The position numbers and the translations under genes were made by a program. Positions 24,901 to 36,342 of a stretch of 64,000 bases of DNA are shown piece after piece (position 1 is the stretch's first letter; the number at the start of each line of letters is the position of its first letter). This DNA is from Pratylenchus scribneri (Eukaryota > Nematoda > Chromadorea > Rhabditida > Pratylenchidae). The notes under the pieces are model-generated. The model was not told the DNA's origin, did not search any database, and saw only the letters and a list, made by a program, of their open reading frames with translations. The stretch covers positions 124,001 to 188,000 of the forward strand of contig JAQSEB010000142.1 of the NCBI GenBank assembly GCA_030063045.1, in the 5' to 3' direction.

Positions 24901-25716
24901 TCCATCGACCGCAAATTACATTCTTTGTTTTACTTTGCTCACTCTTTTTTGCTATTTATTGATGATATTTAAAATAGTTTGTGGGAATTCATCATCTTCT
25001 TCCATCCGGCAAGCTATCTTCAAATCACTTGGCCTCATTTTGCTCATTCAAATTTGTGGATGGCTAATAACGCTGATTGGCCCGCGTATGTTGGGCAATT
25101 TGGAGCCAGAGCTAAAATCATTTATATCATTTTGTTTAACCTGCTTCATTTCATTTGCTACCAATTCGGAAGTAATCCTTTTGTATTATACAAGGTGTGT
25201 TGATAATATGCAGGGAGCGAATTTTTAAGTCCTATTCTTTGTTTAAAATATAAATCAGATTTGATAAAAAAAAAACACAAAAATAGTATTTTTGAGCATT
25301 TATTTCTTGTTCTTTTTTGACTTTTTTTACTTATTTTGGCATTTTTTGAGGGAAATTTTCATTTTAAAAATGTAATAAAAAACATTAAAAAAACTTATTT
25401 TGACTTTTGAAACCTATTTCAAGCAAATTTTTCAAAAAAAAAATAGACAATAACTATTCGGCGATTTTTACCACCAAAAAATGCCTGCTAAAAATAATGT
25501 GTATTTAGAAGTAATTTGTAATTTTGAATATTTTCCATTTATAGCAGCGATCACCGAATGGCTTTCAAGAAAACTTTTGGCTGGTTATTTCGCATCATTT
25601 CTCCATTGAATAATACCATGATTAGCCCGGCTCCTCCCATTGGAACAAATGTCAATTTAAATTTGAAAGGATTGTCCAATCCAATTGGCGAAAATTTACA
25701 CACTACAAAATTTTAA
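18939..25716 (+). CDS. Nematode serpentine (7TM) receptor 2, Srsx-like, about 308 aa, 5 exons
   Basis: Exons 18939-19033, 19614-19847, 24705-24818, 24883-25194 and 25545-25716 join in phase to 927 bases. TM1 is in exon 1. TM2 and TM3 are in exon 2, ending LIGVDRLLSVFFPIW, the receptor G-protein contact region. Exon 3 (YSTRENKFYL, then TM4) was found only by following splice phase across the satellite. Exon 4 carries TM5 to TM7, and exon 5 a polar tail ending ENLHTTKF. The seven segments are complete only when exon 3 is included. A role in chemosensation is inferred from the family. Intron 2 (4857 bases) is almost entirely 24-bp satellite. AATAAA occurs near 25845. The true N-terminus could lie in an unseen upstream exon. 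Confidence 0.82.
19888..24600. repeat. 24-bp satellite array 6 (4.7 kb, intron 2 of receptor 2)
   Basis: About 195 head-to-tail units with GAATTCTGATTTTC cores. Recurrent variants (GGAAGG, CCTGAATG, TTAAGGAAAGTG, TTTCGG) make higher-order patterns. The block at 21592-21855 recurs at 23896-24159, an offset of 2304 bases or 96 units. The middle (about 22370-23400) alternates CATTCCGG and CATTTCGG units. Confidence 0.97.
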
Positions 25717-25870
25717 ATCACCAATCAATATATTTTATTTTCAATTAATTTTTTTTCAATCAATGTGTAAAAAAAGTATTTTAATAATTTTACTGTCAAT
25801 TAAACCGAATATTTGCAACAATTTTTTTAAAGAAATAAGAAAGAAATAAAACAGAAATATTGTATTTAAA

Positions 25871-26242
25871 TCAATAAAGTTTGGAGCACATATTTTTCAA
25901 AGCAAAAAAGTAGAAAGCAATGGTTAATATGCCCAAAATTGTGCGCGCTATATTCAATTTATCTATTTTGGCAATCATTTCCAAATATTTTTCATCTACC
26001 TCCCCATCTTTCGCTTTCAAAAGCCGTTTTTTGATTAGTTTAATGAGAAGAATTGTGTATGGGATGTTGGCCAACATTAAAAGGGCACCACTCAGCCAAG
26101 TTGGTTTCCAATTTGTCAAAATTCTGCTGATTATGCCGGCAACATTTCGGACCAAAATGAACAACGGCTTAAATATTTTATTGATTATAAAATATTTTTT
26201 CCAATTTTCATAGAATATTGAAAAAAATAAAAATTTCAGCAT
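25871..26242 (-). CDS. Short membrane protein with DUF1772-like C-terminal half (probably incomplete)
   Basis: On the minus strand an open frame of 123 codons ends KNMCSKLY. Its core, WLSGALLMLANIPYTILLIK, then RTILGILTIAFYFFAL, matches the pattern I know for the DUF1772 (anthrone-oxygenase-like) membrane family: a W..GA...IPYT helix, a polar linker, then an LN.ARTxLG helix. The usual N-terminal two helices are not present, and the DNA upstream on this strand is a satellite array, so 5' exons may be missing, remote, or lost. The gene converges with receptor 2, with stops 155 bases apart. Family assignment is from memory of the pattern only. Confidence 0.45.
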   Translation of the reverse strand: MLKFLFFSIFYENWKKYFIINKIFKPLFILVRNVAGIISRILTNWKPTWLSGALLMLANIPYTILLIKLIKKRLLKAKDGEVDEKYLEMIAKIDKLNIARTILGILTIAFYFFALKNMCSKLY

Positions 26243-26287
26243 CCTATATTCACGCTTTATATTTGTAAATTAGATACATGTGGAACT

Positions 26288-27397
26288 CTTTCTTTCCGGA
26301 ATGAAAATCAGAATTCTTTCCGGAATGAAAATCAGAATTCATTCCGGAATGAAAATCAGAATTCTTTCCGGAATGAAAATCAGAATTCATTCCGGAATGA
26401 AAATCAGAATTCTTTCCGGAATGAAAATCAGAATTCTTTCCGGAATGAAAATCAGAATTCTTTCCGGAATGAAAATCAGAATTCATTCCGGAATGAAAAT
26501 CAGAATTCTTTCCGGAATGAAAATCAGAATTCTTTCCGGAATGAAAATTAGAATTCTTTCCGGAATGAAAATCAGAATTCTTTCGGGAATGAAAATCAGA
26601 ATTTTTTCCGGAATGAAAATCAGAATTCATTCCGGAATGAAAATCAGAATTCATTCCGGAATGAAAATCAGAATTCTTTCCGGAATGAAAATCAGAATTC
26701 TTTCCGGAATGAAAATCAGAATTCTTTCCGGAATGAAAATCAGAATTCTTTCCGGAATGAAAATCAGAATTCTTTCCGGAATGAAAATCAGAATTCATTC
26801 CGGAATGAAAATCAGAATTCTTTCCGGAATGAAAATCAGAATTCATTCCGGAATGAAAATCAGAATTCATTCCGGAATGAAAATCAGAATTCATTCCGGA
26901 ATGAAAATCAGAATTCATTCCGGAATGAAAATCAGAATTCTTTCCGGAATGAAAATCAGAATTCTTTCCGGAATGAAAATCAGAATTCTTTCGGGAATGA
27001 AAATCAGAATTCTTTCCGGAATGAAAATCAGAATTCATTCCGGAATGAAAATCAGAATTCATTCCGGAATGAAAATCAGAATTCTTTCCGGAATGAAAAT
27101 CAGAATTCTTTCCGGAATGAAAATCAGAATTCTTTCGGGAATGAAAATCAGAATTCTTTCCGGAATGAAAATCAGAATTCTTTCGGGAATGAAAATCAGA
27201 ATTCTTTCCGGAATGAAAATCAGAATTATTTCCGGAATGAAAATCAGAATTCTTTCCGGAATGAAAATCAGAATTCTTTCCGGAATGAAAATCAGAATTC
27301 TTTCCGGAATGAAAATCAGAATTATTTCCGGAATGAAAATCAGAATTCTTTCCGGAATGAAAATCAGAATTCTTTCCGGAATGAAAATCAGAATTCA
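26288..27397. repeat. 24-bp satellite array 7
   Basis: About 46 units, in the orientation of arrays 3-5 (GAAAATCAGAATTC on +), immediately 5' of the DUF1772-like frame. Variants ATTCATTCC and TTTCGGGAA recur. Confidence 0.97.
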
Positions 27398-27684
27398 ATA
27401 AAAGAATAAGAGCATTATATTAGACGGCTGACAGTAAAAAAATGAAGATGATAAAAAGAAAGAATAAATTTTATAGGCAAAAATAAATTGAGGACCCTCA
27501 ATCAACCATAGAATTTTTTCAACTAAAAAAGTTCTTCTGGCAACGTTACCAATTTATTTGCAAAAACCAATATAATCCCAAAATTCAACAGAGAGGATTA
27601 ATTAAATATAGTCCGCAATTGTTCACAGGATGCAATTTAATGTAGGGGGGCAATTGAAATGGAAAATATCTGATGTTTTGACAT

Positions 27685-28134
27685 TATAAGCAAAGTATTC
27701 ACCTGCAAAGCATACTAAATAAGCAAAGTATTCCCCTGCAAAGCATACTAACTAAGCAAAGTATTCACCTGCAAAGCATACTAAATAAGCAAAGTATTCC
27801 CCTGCAAAGCATACTAAATAAGTAAAGTATTCCCCTGCAAAGCATACTAACTTAGCAAAGTATTCCCCTGCGAAACACGCTAAATAAGTAAAATCCCCTT
27901 CAAAAAATACTAAATAAGTATTGCAAAGCATTCTAAATAAGCAAAGTATTCCCCTGCAAAGCATACAATATAAGTAAAGTTTCCCCTGCAAAGCATACTA
28001 AATAAGCAAAGTATTCCCCTGCAAAGCATACTAAATAAGCAAAGTATTCCCCTGCAAAGCATGCTAAATAAGCAAAGTATTCCCTTGCAAAGCATACTAA
28101 ATAAGTAAAGTATTCCCCTGCAAAGCATATGGCA
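27685..28134. repeat. 33-bp minisatellite
   Basis: About 13 units containing AAGTATTCCCCTGCAAAGC and ATACTAAATAAG. Several units have small deletions around 27890-27980. Confidence 0.95.
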
Positions 28135-28224
28135 ATCCAAAAAATCTGGCCCACAAAGTAAAAATTTATTTACTCGGTTAAAAATGATATTGAACTCAAA
28201 TCTGACATCTTTATCTTCATATAT

Positions 28225-28375
28225 TACCATTTTGGTAAGATAATGCCAACTTTTACCAAGAAAAATAAGGGAGGAACAAGGGAATGTTTGGTTAAAATAC
28301 CAATAGATAGCTCAATCGATGCAACTCGACCAGTTGTATCGAATGGCACAATATTTATTATTGGCAAATTAAAGG
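28225..28375. repeat. Fragment of a dispersed inverted-repeat family
   Basis: TTGGTAAGATAATGCC, then ACCAAGAAAAA, then AGCTCAATCGATGCAACTCG, match modules in the palindromic elements at 39050-39755 and 51061-51684. Confidence 0.5.
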
Positions 28376-28547
28376 TAATTTTTTTAAATTTTATTCGGAG
28401 TTAGAAAAATGGTATTATTTCAATTCCGAAAAAAATTTCATTATTTTTTTTTCTTAAATTTCGAATAAAAATTTTTAATATTTTTGCTTGTTATGATTGC
28501 CCGAAGATATAATTATAAAGCCCAAAACTTCTTAAAATTTTTCTTTT

Positions 28548-31500
28548 TCAAAATCTTTCATCATCAGCATTTTCATTTGAAATTCCACCTTCTTCGTCAT
28601 CTTCGTTTGATTTTTCAATCTGTTGAATTTGTTCATCATTGGTGGATGTTGACATTTTGTCATTGCTTCTATAATTGTAGATGAGTGTCCCAACAATGAT
28701 GATCAAAAAAGCAATGAAATAAAATGCATCAAACTGGAAATATTATTGAGGATTTATTAATTTGGATATTGAATAAAAAAATATATATTTAATTAAAATC
28801 AAATGTAAAAATTATTAAATAATAAAAAATATTTATGTCTAATTATTTACCATCAGTATCGACGATTTTACATTCATATGAATTTAATTAAATAAACATA
28901 TTTATTTGTCCAAAATTATAATTATAGAATAAATAATTTTAATTTAAAATGTAATTGTTTTGTATTATGGTCCGGTAAAATAAATTAAAAATTCTTTTTT
29001 ATTAATTTTAAAAGGGAGAAATATAAATAAAAAATTTAAAGTAATTTTAAATCAAAACTTTCCAGAAATAATTAAAAAGTAAAATATAAATTAATTATCA
29101 ACATTTTTTCATGAAAATTTATTTTTAATTTTAGTTAAAAAATACAATCTTAAAAATATTAGAATTAAAAAATTTGTCACTCATTTTCAATAAAAAAAAG
29201 AAAAAAAAATATTCCCCAAACCTTTTGGCCAAAAACAAAAACACCGGCCATGAGCGAATAGAAATCGGCGGTAAGCACAGAAATGTTGAAGAGAAGGGCC
29301 GATGAGCGATGCATCACAACACTGACCAATGAATAGAAGCAAACCATGGAAACGGTGAACAACAAAAACATTGAAGCCGAAAATGCAGTCCATTGGAATT
29401 GGGCCAAATTTTGATATTCCAACAAAATTACTTGAACCGAGGAGATGAGGAAGCCGAATAAGCCGACCATTGCCAGATATTCAGACCGGAAAATAAATAA
29501 TTAAGGAATTAAATTTTGAATATTTATTTGAAATGATATACCGTAAATCTTCTATTATAGTGGACCACCTCTAGTAGAAAGCCATACGAAAGGGTGACTG
29601 AAAAATTAGAGCACAATTTTTAATAGAAACCAATCATCCTCAAAAAACCATCTCTTGAGGATCTCTGAAAAATATTACTAGACCACATGGTCCACTAATA
29701 GAAGATTTACGGTAAAATAAAAATATTTTTTCATATAAATCGATTCAAAAAATTTTAATTTTAATATATTTTAAATATTAGATTTAAATTTGAGTATTAA
29801 TAAATTTGAATTGGGAACCGTGAATATTGTTTAACCAAAAATTCCTCGGACACATTTGCCACGGAGTAGAGAAAAGTGCCAAGAAGGCAGAGCAAATCGC
29901 CTAGCAATTTGTTCGACCCTCCTTCCAGGCCACTGCCCCGGAATGCGTCAGTGTAAATGGTTAGGCCAAGTCCGATGAGACAAATTCCTTTAAAAATTTC
30001 AGAATTATGATTAAAATAAAAAATTGTCATTTTAAAAAATTTTATTTAATTAAAAAATTATTATTAATAAAAAAAATCAAAATTTTTTATTTAATTTAAA
30101 AATTCTGAATAATTAAAATTTAAAAATCAAATTTCTGATTTAAATAAAAAATTTAATTAAAAATTTAGTATTCATTATAAATTTTGGTTAACGTATAAAG
30201 CAGATACCTGATTATAATTAAAAATTCTTATTAATTAAAAATATCATAATTCTGATTTATTTGAAATCAGAATTGGAATTTTAATTTTAAAATCCTTAAA
30301 AAAATTGGAATTTAATTAAAAATTCTAATAAAAATAAAAAAAAATTTAATTAAAAATTTAGAATTCATTTTAAAAAATTTTGATTATCGTAAAAACAATA
30401 TTCTGATTTTAATTAAAATTTTGAATAATTAAAAAAAATTAAAATTCTTAATTATTTTGAAATCTGAATTGGAATTTTAATTTTAAAATCCTTAAAAAAA
30501 TTGGAATTTTATTTAATTAAAAATTCTGATTTAAATAAAATTACAATTTATTAAAAAATTCTGAATTAATATTAATTAAAATTTAGAATTCTGGTTTAAA
30601 TGTTTTTTCGTCACAAACCAACTGCACTGAAATGCCTTTTAGTATAGCGAACTGCTAGAAATATGGCAGACAGAACCATTACAATTGGAATTGTGAAACA
30701 ATCTAGCAGTTGAATTGCGGTGATCGTCGTAAATTGATAGGCATAGACCATGGCCTATAAAAGTGTAAAAGTCAAAGCTTGACGTTTTCCAATTACATAT
30801 TTTGCTTAAAAACTAATAAAAATAAACAAAGAATGAAGAAAGAATTTGGTATTATTTTAAAATTTCGTTCCATGTAATTTTGAGTCTAAATTTAATTATT
30901 TCCGACCTAATTTATTTTTTCGTGACCAGAAAAGATAGTTACAAGAATTTAATATTTAATTTAGTAATTTTAAAGCAAATATCGAATGCTTAAAAATAAG
31001 ATTTTCGTAGAAAGTTAAGTTTGAATTTGGATTTGCTTTTGGTGGCTTTAATTTTACTTATAAATAAGCTTATAAAATTGAAAAATATTGCATAAATTGA
31101 CAAAAAAATGGCGGCTTACAAAATTGGCTTCCACATCAATCAGGGCCAGTGCCAAATATTTCCAACCTCGATTTTTGAGGATGCTAAACAATTCTCGCTC
31201 ATCATCATCATTTCCCACTTCTTCATAATCTCGTCTCTCTTTTGATTTGCACAAAAATGTTGACCCATAAATTGCCATCAAAATGAGGTAGGTTGGAAGA
31301 TTTTGAGCTGCAGAAAAATTTTGCATAATTTTTAGAAATAAGAGAATTTTCCATACCAAAACCAAAAACATAATTAATTATAATTGTAATTTTAGACCAT
31401 TATTACTTATTTATTTTAATCTTGAAGAGTTGGATTTGGATATTGTATGATTAATCCTAAAATTTAATTGGATCATATTTTGATAAATAAAAATTTTATT

Positions 31501-31891
31501 TTGGAGAATATAGTGAAAAATATTTTATTTTCTATAACTTGTAATTGAAACCCAGTGAATTTTTAGACCCAATTTCTTACTATTAAAGATAATTTGTCAG
31601 TCTTTCTTAAATCTCTTATTCACTAACAAAAAAATTCATCAGTCAACTGGTTCCTTTCTTTTGTAAGGCTACTCTGCAAAAATGGCAAAATTTCATTAGT
31701 TAATTTTTGTTGATAAAAATTTTAATAACATTTTCCTTTTTAATCGACAAAAGTTTCAAGATTTCATAGAAATTCCATAAAGGTAACCTGTCGGTGCATT
31801 GAATTTCCCGTTTGACAAAAATTGTGAGCTGATTGCAGTGCCGCATAAGCAAATTGACATCAATTGGCCGAGAAGAATGGCTAGGAAATTA
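28548..31891 (-). CDS. SLC35F1/F2-type solute carrier (N-terminal exon not found)
   Basis: Minus-strand exons 31891-31788, 31307-31120, 30754-30619, 29987-29819, 29486-29222 and 28733-28548 join in phase to about 348 codons ending at TGA 28548. Motifs follow the vertebrate SLC35F1/F2 order: LGQLMSICLCGTAISSQF; RGWKYLALALIDVEANF; AYQFTTITAIQLLDCF; LLGTFLYSVANVSEEFLV; EYLAMVGLFGFLISSVQV; LTADFYSLMAGVFVFGQKF. The last exon has a final helix and an acidic tail. About ten membrane helices of a drug/metabolite-transporter fold are expected; the substrate is unclear. The first coding exon was not located. The acceptor of exon 29486-29222 reads CG, not AG (see findings). An intron holds a TA-flanked inverted-repeat element. 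Confidence 0.85.
29539..29714. mobile_element. Tc1/mariner-type MITE (172 bp) with TA target duplication
   Basis: CCGTAAATCTTCTATTATAG at 29541-29560 is mirrored by the reverse complement ending at 29712 (TAGAAGATTTACGG). TA flanks both ends. It lies in the intron just 5' of the SLC35F exon that has the unusual acceptor. Confidence 0.85.
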
Positions 31892-32183
31892 CTAAAAAAA
31901 CGTTCATTTATTTATATTCATCCTAGAATAGGAAAGAAAAAATCCAACTCGTTTCTATCTTTTTTAATCAAATTTATTTATTTCTTCAAAATTCTCATTT
32001 AGACATTGGAAAAGATTCGAGATATAGAGAGATGTATTTTTTTGATAAAAATTGGCACATAATAAAATAATTATTAATCTAAAACTGTTTTAAACAATTA
32101 GTGAATTTTGACTTTTTGGTTTTAGTGCCGATGAAAACTTAATTATATGAAGTATTTCTGCATCTTTATATAAAGGTTACTAT

Positions 32184-32586
32184 TTAATTTGGCGAAAAAA
32201 CATTGAAATTAGCTAAAAGAATTTTAAAATTGCCGAAAAGGGTATTAAAAATCCCGTAAAGATTATAATGGTTCATAAGTTTGTCCTAGATCCCAAACCT
32301 CAAACCCTATATCGAATTGATAGATTTCATCAAAATGCATCGAATAGTATATAATTTGTCATCGTTTGCTCTAAATAGAAGGGTATTAAACCAGTCCAAT
32401 TTTTATTTTTGGTTCAAATTTACGTTAGAATTAGTTATATTTTAGCCGCGAATTCTAATCAAATGATGGGAGATATATTAGTCTAAAAGGTTTTAGGAGT
32501 TAAGGACAAACTGCTGAACCGTTTAAGCTTTTCGCCAGTTTTAATACTCTTTTTGGAAATTTCAATGTTATTTTTCGGCAAATTAA
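32184..32586. mobile_element. TTAA-flanked MITE, copy 1 (395 bp)
   Basis: TTAA (32184-32187) then TTTGGCGAAAAA on the left; TTTTTCGGCAAA then TTAA (32583-32586) on the right. Imperfect inverted arms of more than 70 bases (ACATTGAAATT; GGTATTAAAA). The termini match the elements at 45099-45300, 46448-46690 and 50464-50664. Confidence 0.75.
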
Positions 32587-33337
32587 ATATATTCCTTTTT
32601 TATAAAACAAGCATAAAAAGGAGCCACTAACTGATTAATTAAACTATTTTAATTTGAATATTTTATTATGTTTATTTTATTTTTCTCATAAAACATAAAC
32701 AATTCTCTGCCGATTCAAGGTTTGTTAAATAAAAGCAAAAACTCAAATTGGTACACTTTATACAATTCGAAGGGTCTCGATCAGTCAAAGATTTTTTCTA
32801 TAATATTAAATTCAAAATTAAAAAAAACCCAATTTGGATTTTCTCAATTAGCGGAAAACCTTGGAATAAGTCCAAAAATACGACAACAACAATTCAAGTT
32901 GGATGCGATTCGATGGAAAATGCCATTTTCTGCTGCAAATGCTGCTGGTCTTGATGAATACTGAAAGATAGTTTGACATCAAATTTTAAAAAGAAAATTT
33001 TTGAAAAATTCCAATTAATTAAAATAGCATTTACCTCCATTTTGTACAAGTATAATTTAAATAAAAATGATGGAATTTAATGAAGAAAAAAAATAAAATA
33101 TAAGTGATATTTTTCAATATTGCCACATAAGTTAATTAATATTTTAAGAGAATAAAATTAATCTTTATAATTAATAAATTTATTGGGCCAGTAAAATAAT
33201 TCGCTTATTCGACGACATCTTTAAATATCAACGGATTAATTAATTAATTAAATTTTATTGACACATTGCGCCAATTCAAATGTAAACATCTTTGATTTGT
33301 ACACTTGGCGATCGAAATGAGAGAATGAGATTATACT

Positions 33338-33467
33338 AGGGTTAATTATCCGAGAGCGGATAATGAAAAAGCGGATAATGGATAGTGCGGATAGTCAAGG
33401 TGCGGATAACGGGACGGGTAGGCCATCCGCGAAAATTATCCGCATTACCAGTCCCGCTCCCTTTATA
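33338..33467. repeat. GCGGATAA-rich patch, possibly a small degenerate DNA element
   Basis: Starts TAGGGTTAATTATCC and ends near CAGTCCCGCTCCCT, with repeated GCGGATAAT/ATCCGC motifs in the interior. The composition is like the GC-rich-ended elements, but terminal repeats and target duplication are not convincing. Confidence 0.35.
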
Positions 33468-33847
33468 AGGTAATGTAGATTTTTTTAAATTTTGTTAACT
33501 CAAATTTAAAAAATTTCCAAAATAAAATAATTAATTTTTTTCTGTACTCAGCTCAATCCATCCACACATCTCTGAGAAAATCGGGGGACATACAAACAGA
33601 CACCTCTAAAATTATATATAGGATTTCAACCACTTTCCTATAACGCAGTGGGAGTTCAAGACATAGCCTACAAACGCAGCACAAATGATGCATTTGAATT
33701 TGTCCATGGTCATTGGCCAATTCTTGATTAATTTCTTTCAAAATTATCTCTTTTCCCTACCCCCCCCCCCCCGCTATCACTTCCCATGATAATTATTTCC
33801 TTTTGGTCATTCTTTACCATCAAAATTGACATTTTTTACATTTACCA

Positions 33848-34960
33848 GCAGAGGACACGAGGACACGCTCGTAATGAAATATTTGCTGGCAATTTTTAAT
33901 TTTGGCCACAAATTTTCAGGCATGCGACTATTTTGCCACCCTTCCATTCCCAGAGGCCATCACCATTGCTACTCGCCAATCCCAAGGCTATAGTTTCTTA
34001 AATCGATACTCAGAAAATGGCCCTGTTATTGATATACCTAGAAAAATTTCATTGGTTGCTGACATTTGTTTTCTCTTATAAGTAAAAATCATGGCCCAGA
34101 GGCAATAAAATTGCCATTGCGTAATATTTTGATCATTTCTAGAGATCAGACGAGACGAGACTCTCGCCGAGACTTTCCGAGACTCTCGGCCGAGGTCTCC
34201 ATCAGGTTTTTTCTGGAAAACCGAGGACCGAGATTCTCGGCCGAGGTCTCGATCGGTCTACCCAAGAAAATAAGACTTTTTTGAGATGGTTTTTTTTCCA
34301 ATTTTTTCAATAAATTTTCCTTATATTATATCATTTTTATCTTACTTTTTTCATTTTTTAAATATATTTTTTGAAAATTTGAGAACTGATGAGTTTGAAA
34401 ATTCTTGGTCTCGGCTGTGATATCGGGATTTTTTAACCGAGACTTACCGAAACCGAGGCTGGCCCAGACCGAGACTCAAAACAAGAGTCTCGGCCGAGGT
34501 CTCGATCGGGTTTTTTTCTGAAAAGCCAAGACTGACTGAGACCGAGACTTTTTCCTAGACTTCGACCCAAGTCTCGATCGGTTCCGCTTGTCGATCTCTA
34601 GTCATTTTTTATAGGCAAATCTTCCACGAAAATAACGCCTTCGTAATTTTCACTTCACCAATTCTTCACTTCTCCGTTGGCCAGAGGGCATACTTATCTT
34701 TGAATATTTGCTGGTAATTTTATTTTTATTTTTAATTTTTTATGGGCAAAAATTCAGGCGCGCAACTACTTTGATTTGCCCATCCTTCCATTCCCGAAAT
34801 CCATTTTCACTGCTTTCTCGCCTATCCCAAGGCTATATTTTCTATTAATCGATTTTTAGAAAACGGCCCTGTTATTGATTTATTTAATTCGACCACAGGC
34901 GATGGTCTCCTCTATAAGCCAAAATCATGGCCAACCCAGAGGCAATAAAATCGTTGGCCT
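33848..34960. repeat. Diverged noncoding tandem duplication, split by a DNA element
   Basis: 33848-34132 and about 34680-34960 share ATATTTGCTGG, CTTCCATTCCC, CCCAAGGCTATA, CGGCCCTGTTATTGAT/TGGCCCTGTTATTGAT, AAAATCATGG and CAGAGGCAATAAAAT in the same order. A further partial unit begins at about 34985. Confidence 0.7.
34133..34607. mobile_element. Non-autonomous DNA element with CTAGAGATC ends (463 bp)
   Basis: CTAGAGATC (34139-34147) and GATCTCTAG (34593-34601) are flanked by TCATTT at 34133-34138 and 34602-34607. The interior is rich in GAGACTCTCGGCCGAGG. Its ends match those of the element at 37201-37595, which also has a 6-bp duplication. Confidence 0.75.
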
Positions 34961-35839
34961 AATTTTGGCCATTAAATTCCTCTAGGCAAATTTCCCTCGC
35001 AAACAGCCTACCAATTTTCACTTCACCACTTCTTCTCTCCTCCGTTTGCCAAATCACTTGCTCAAAAAATTCTTGTTGGCACGCGGCGCGCCCGTTTGGT
35101 TGTGATTTCCTCATCAACGACAGGACGAAGGCCCATATCCGGACTTTTACTTTTCGATGAATTCTCTAACCTTTGAAGAGAAGGACCCACTTTTTTCGAT
35201 CCAGCGAATATATTGGCCGTCATTTCCCCTACCATCCCACATAATTAGACCCATTATATTTCCTCCATTTTTTCTTTCTTTCCAGTTTTCCACGATTATT
35301 TAATAATTCCTGCGCTTTACCAAAATTGCCCCAATTTTCCCTCTGAATTAAATGGCCGCAATTCACAATTTCATTTTCTTCAAATAAAAATTATATTAGC
35401 TTTAGATTTAAAATTCGCAAAAATAAACTTAAAAATAAAAACCACAAAATTAGAAATTAAAAAATTTGACATAGTAGAATAAATGAAACATCGAATGAGT
35501 ACCACATTAGTATTCTAGTCAGTCCTTTTGGTCATAGCTTAAAAAAACAAAAAAATCGGAAGACGAAATACCATTAGGAAACCATATAAAAAAATCCTTT
35601 GAAAATGATTATTTAAATTTTTTAATCGGCTAAAAAATTTCAAAAATAAGCAGTTTTTTCTCCGTAATCATTTTACTCAAACTTTAAAGGCTAGTCTAAA
35701 AATTTTAATAGCCATAATGAGAGGACACTTTGAGTCAATAGATTTAATTACTTATTCAGGTGAACTATGGAAAATTGCCAAATTAATGAAATGGCTTATA
35801 GCTGAAACTTTCTTTAGCACTATCGAGTATCGGAAGTAG

Positions 35840-36290
35840 AAAACATTTTTTTGTCCATAAAATTGATTTGTCCATAAAATCGCATTATTTTGTCCATAAA
35901 GTAATAACTTATTAGTGCTTGACCCTGGAGTTATAACAAATCTTATACCCAATCGATAGAGCTCATCAAGACGCATCGATTGATATATATTTTGTCGGTG
36001 ATTGGTTCAAAATTAAAAGAGTTATAGACCAAAAATCAGAATAGAGTTTAAACGGTTTAATACTTTAAATTTTGGTCAAACCATAGCAATTAATAAGGTT
36101 TAAACGGTTAATACTTTTCATTTTGGCCAAACCATAACAATCTATATATCATTTATTTATAAAAAAGTTATAAGGTTTAGTTTTCTAGGATCAAATATAA
36201 AAAGGTATAAAACAAAAACTGATTATGGACAAAAGAATGCAAATTTATGGACAAAATAATCCGCAACCTATGGGAAATGCAAATTTTTAC
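35840..36290. repeat. Foldback with GTCCATAA arms
   Basis: CGCATTATTTTGTCCATAA near 35880 is mirrored by TTATGGACAAAATAATCCG near 36245, with further GTCCATAAA copies at 35852 and 35867. It ends about 55 bases before the start of the next gene. Confidence 0.5.
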
Positions 36291-36342
36291 AAGACGGATT
36301 ACATTTTCTGTTTCCATATAAATTTTTCCAAATTATTAAGAA

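Larger units (their letters stand above)
31892..36342. other. Long noncoding region between the SLC35F gene and the secreted protein gene
   Basis: Contains a TTAA-flanked inverted-repeat element (32188-32582), a short GCGGATAA-rich patch (about 33338-33467), a C-homopolymer near 33764-33777, a diverged tandem noncoding duplication (33848-34132 and 34680-34960), a 463-bp element at 34139-34601 and a foldback at about 35840-36290. An open stretch at 32722-32964 (+) has protein-like composition but no supporting exon. Confidence 0.5.

Noticed and set aside
32722..32964. Plus-strand frame ending QLAENLGISPKIR...AAGLDEY
   Set aside because: The composition is protein-like and helical, but it has no ATG start, no convincing partner exon and no recognised domain. 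It lies in the region where the 5' part of the opposite-strand SLC35F gene would be.
33553..33741. Minus-strand 62-codon frame with a Cys cluster (HHLCCVCRLCLE)
   Set aside because: Short, isolated, without signal peptide or supporting exons.
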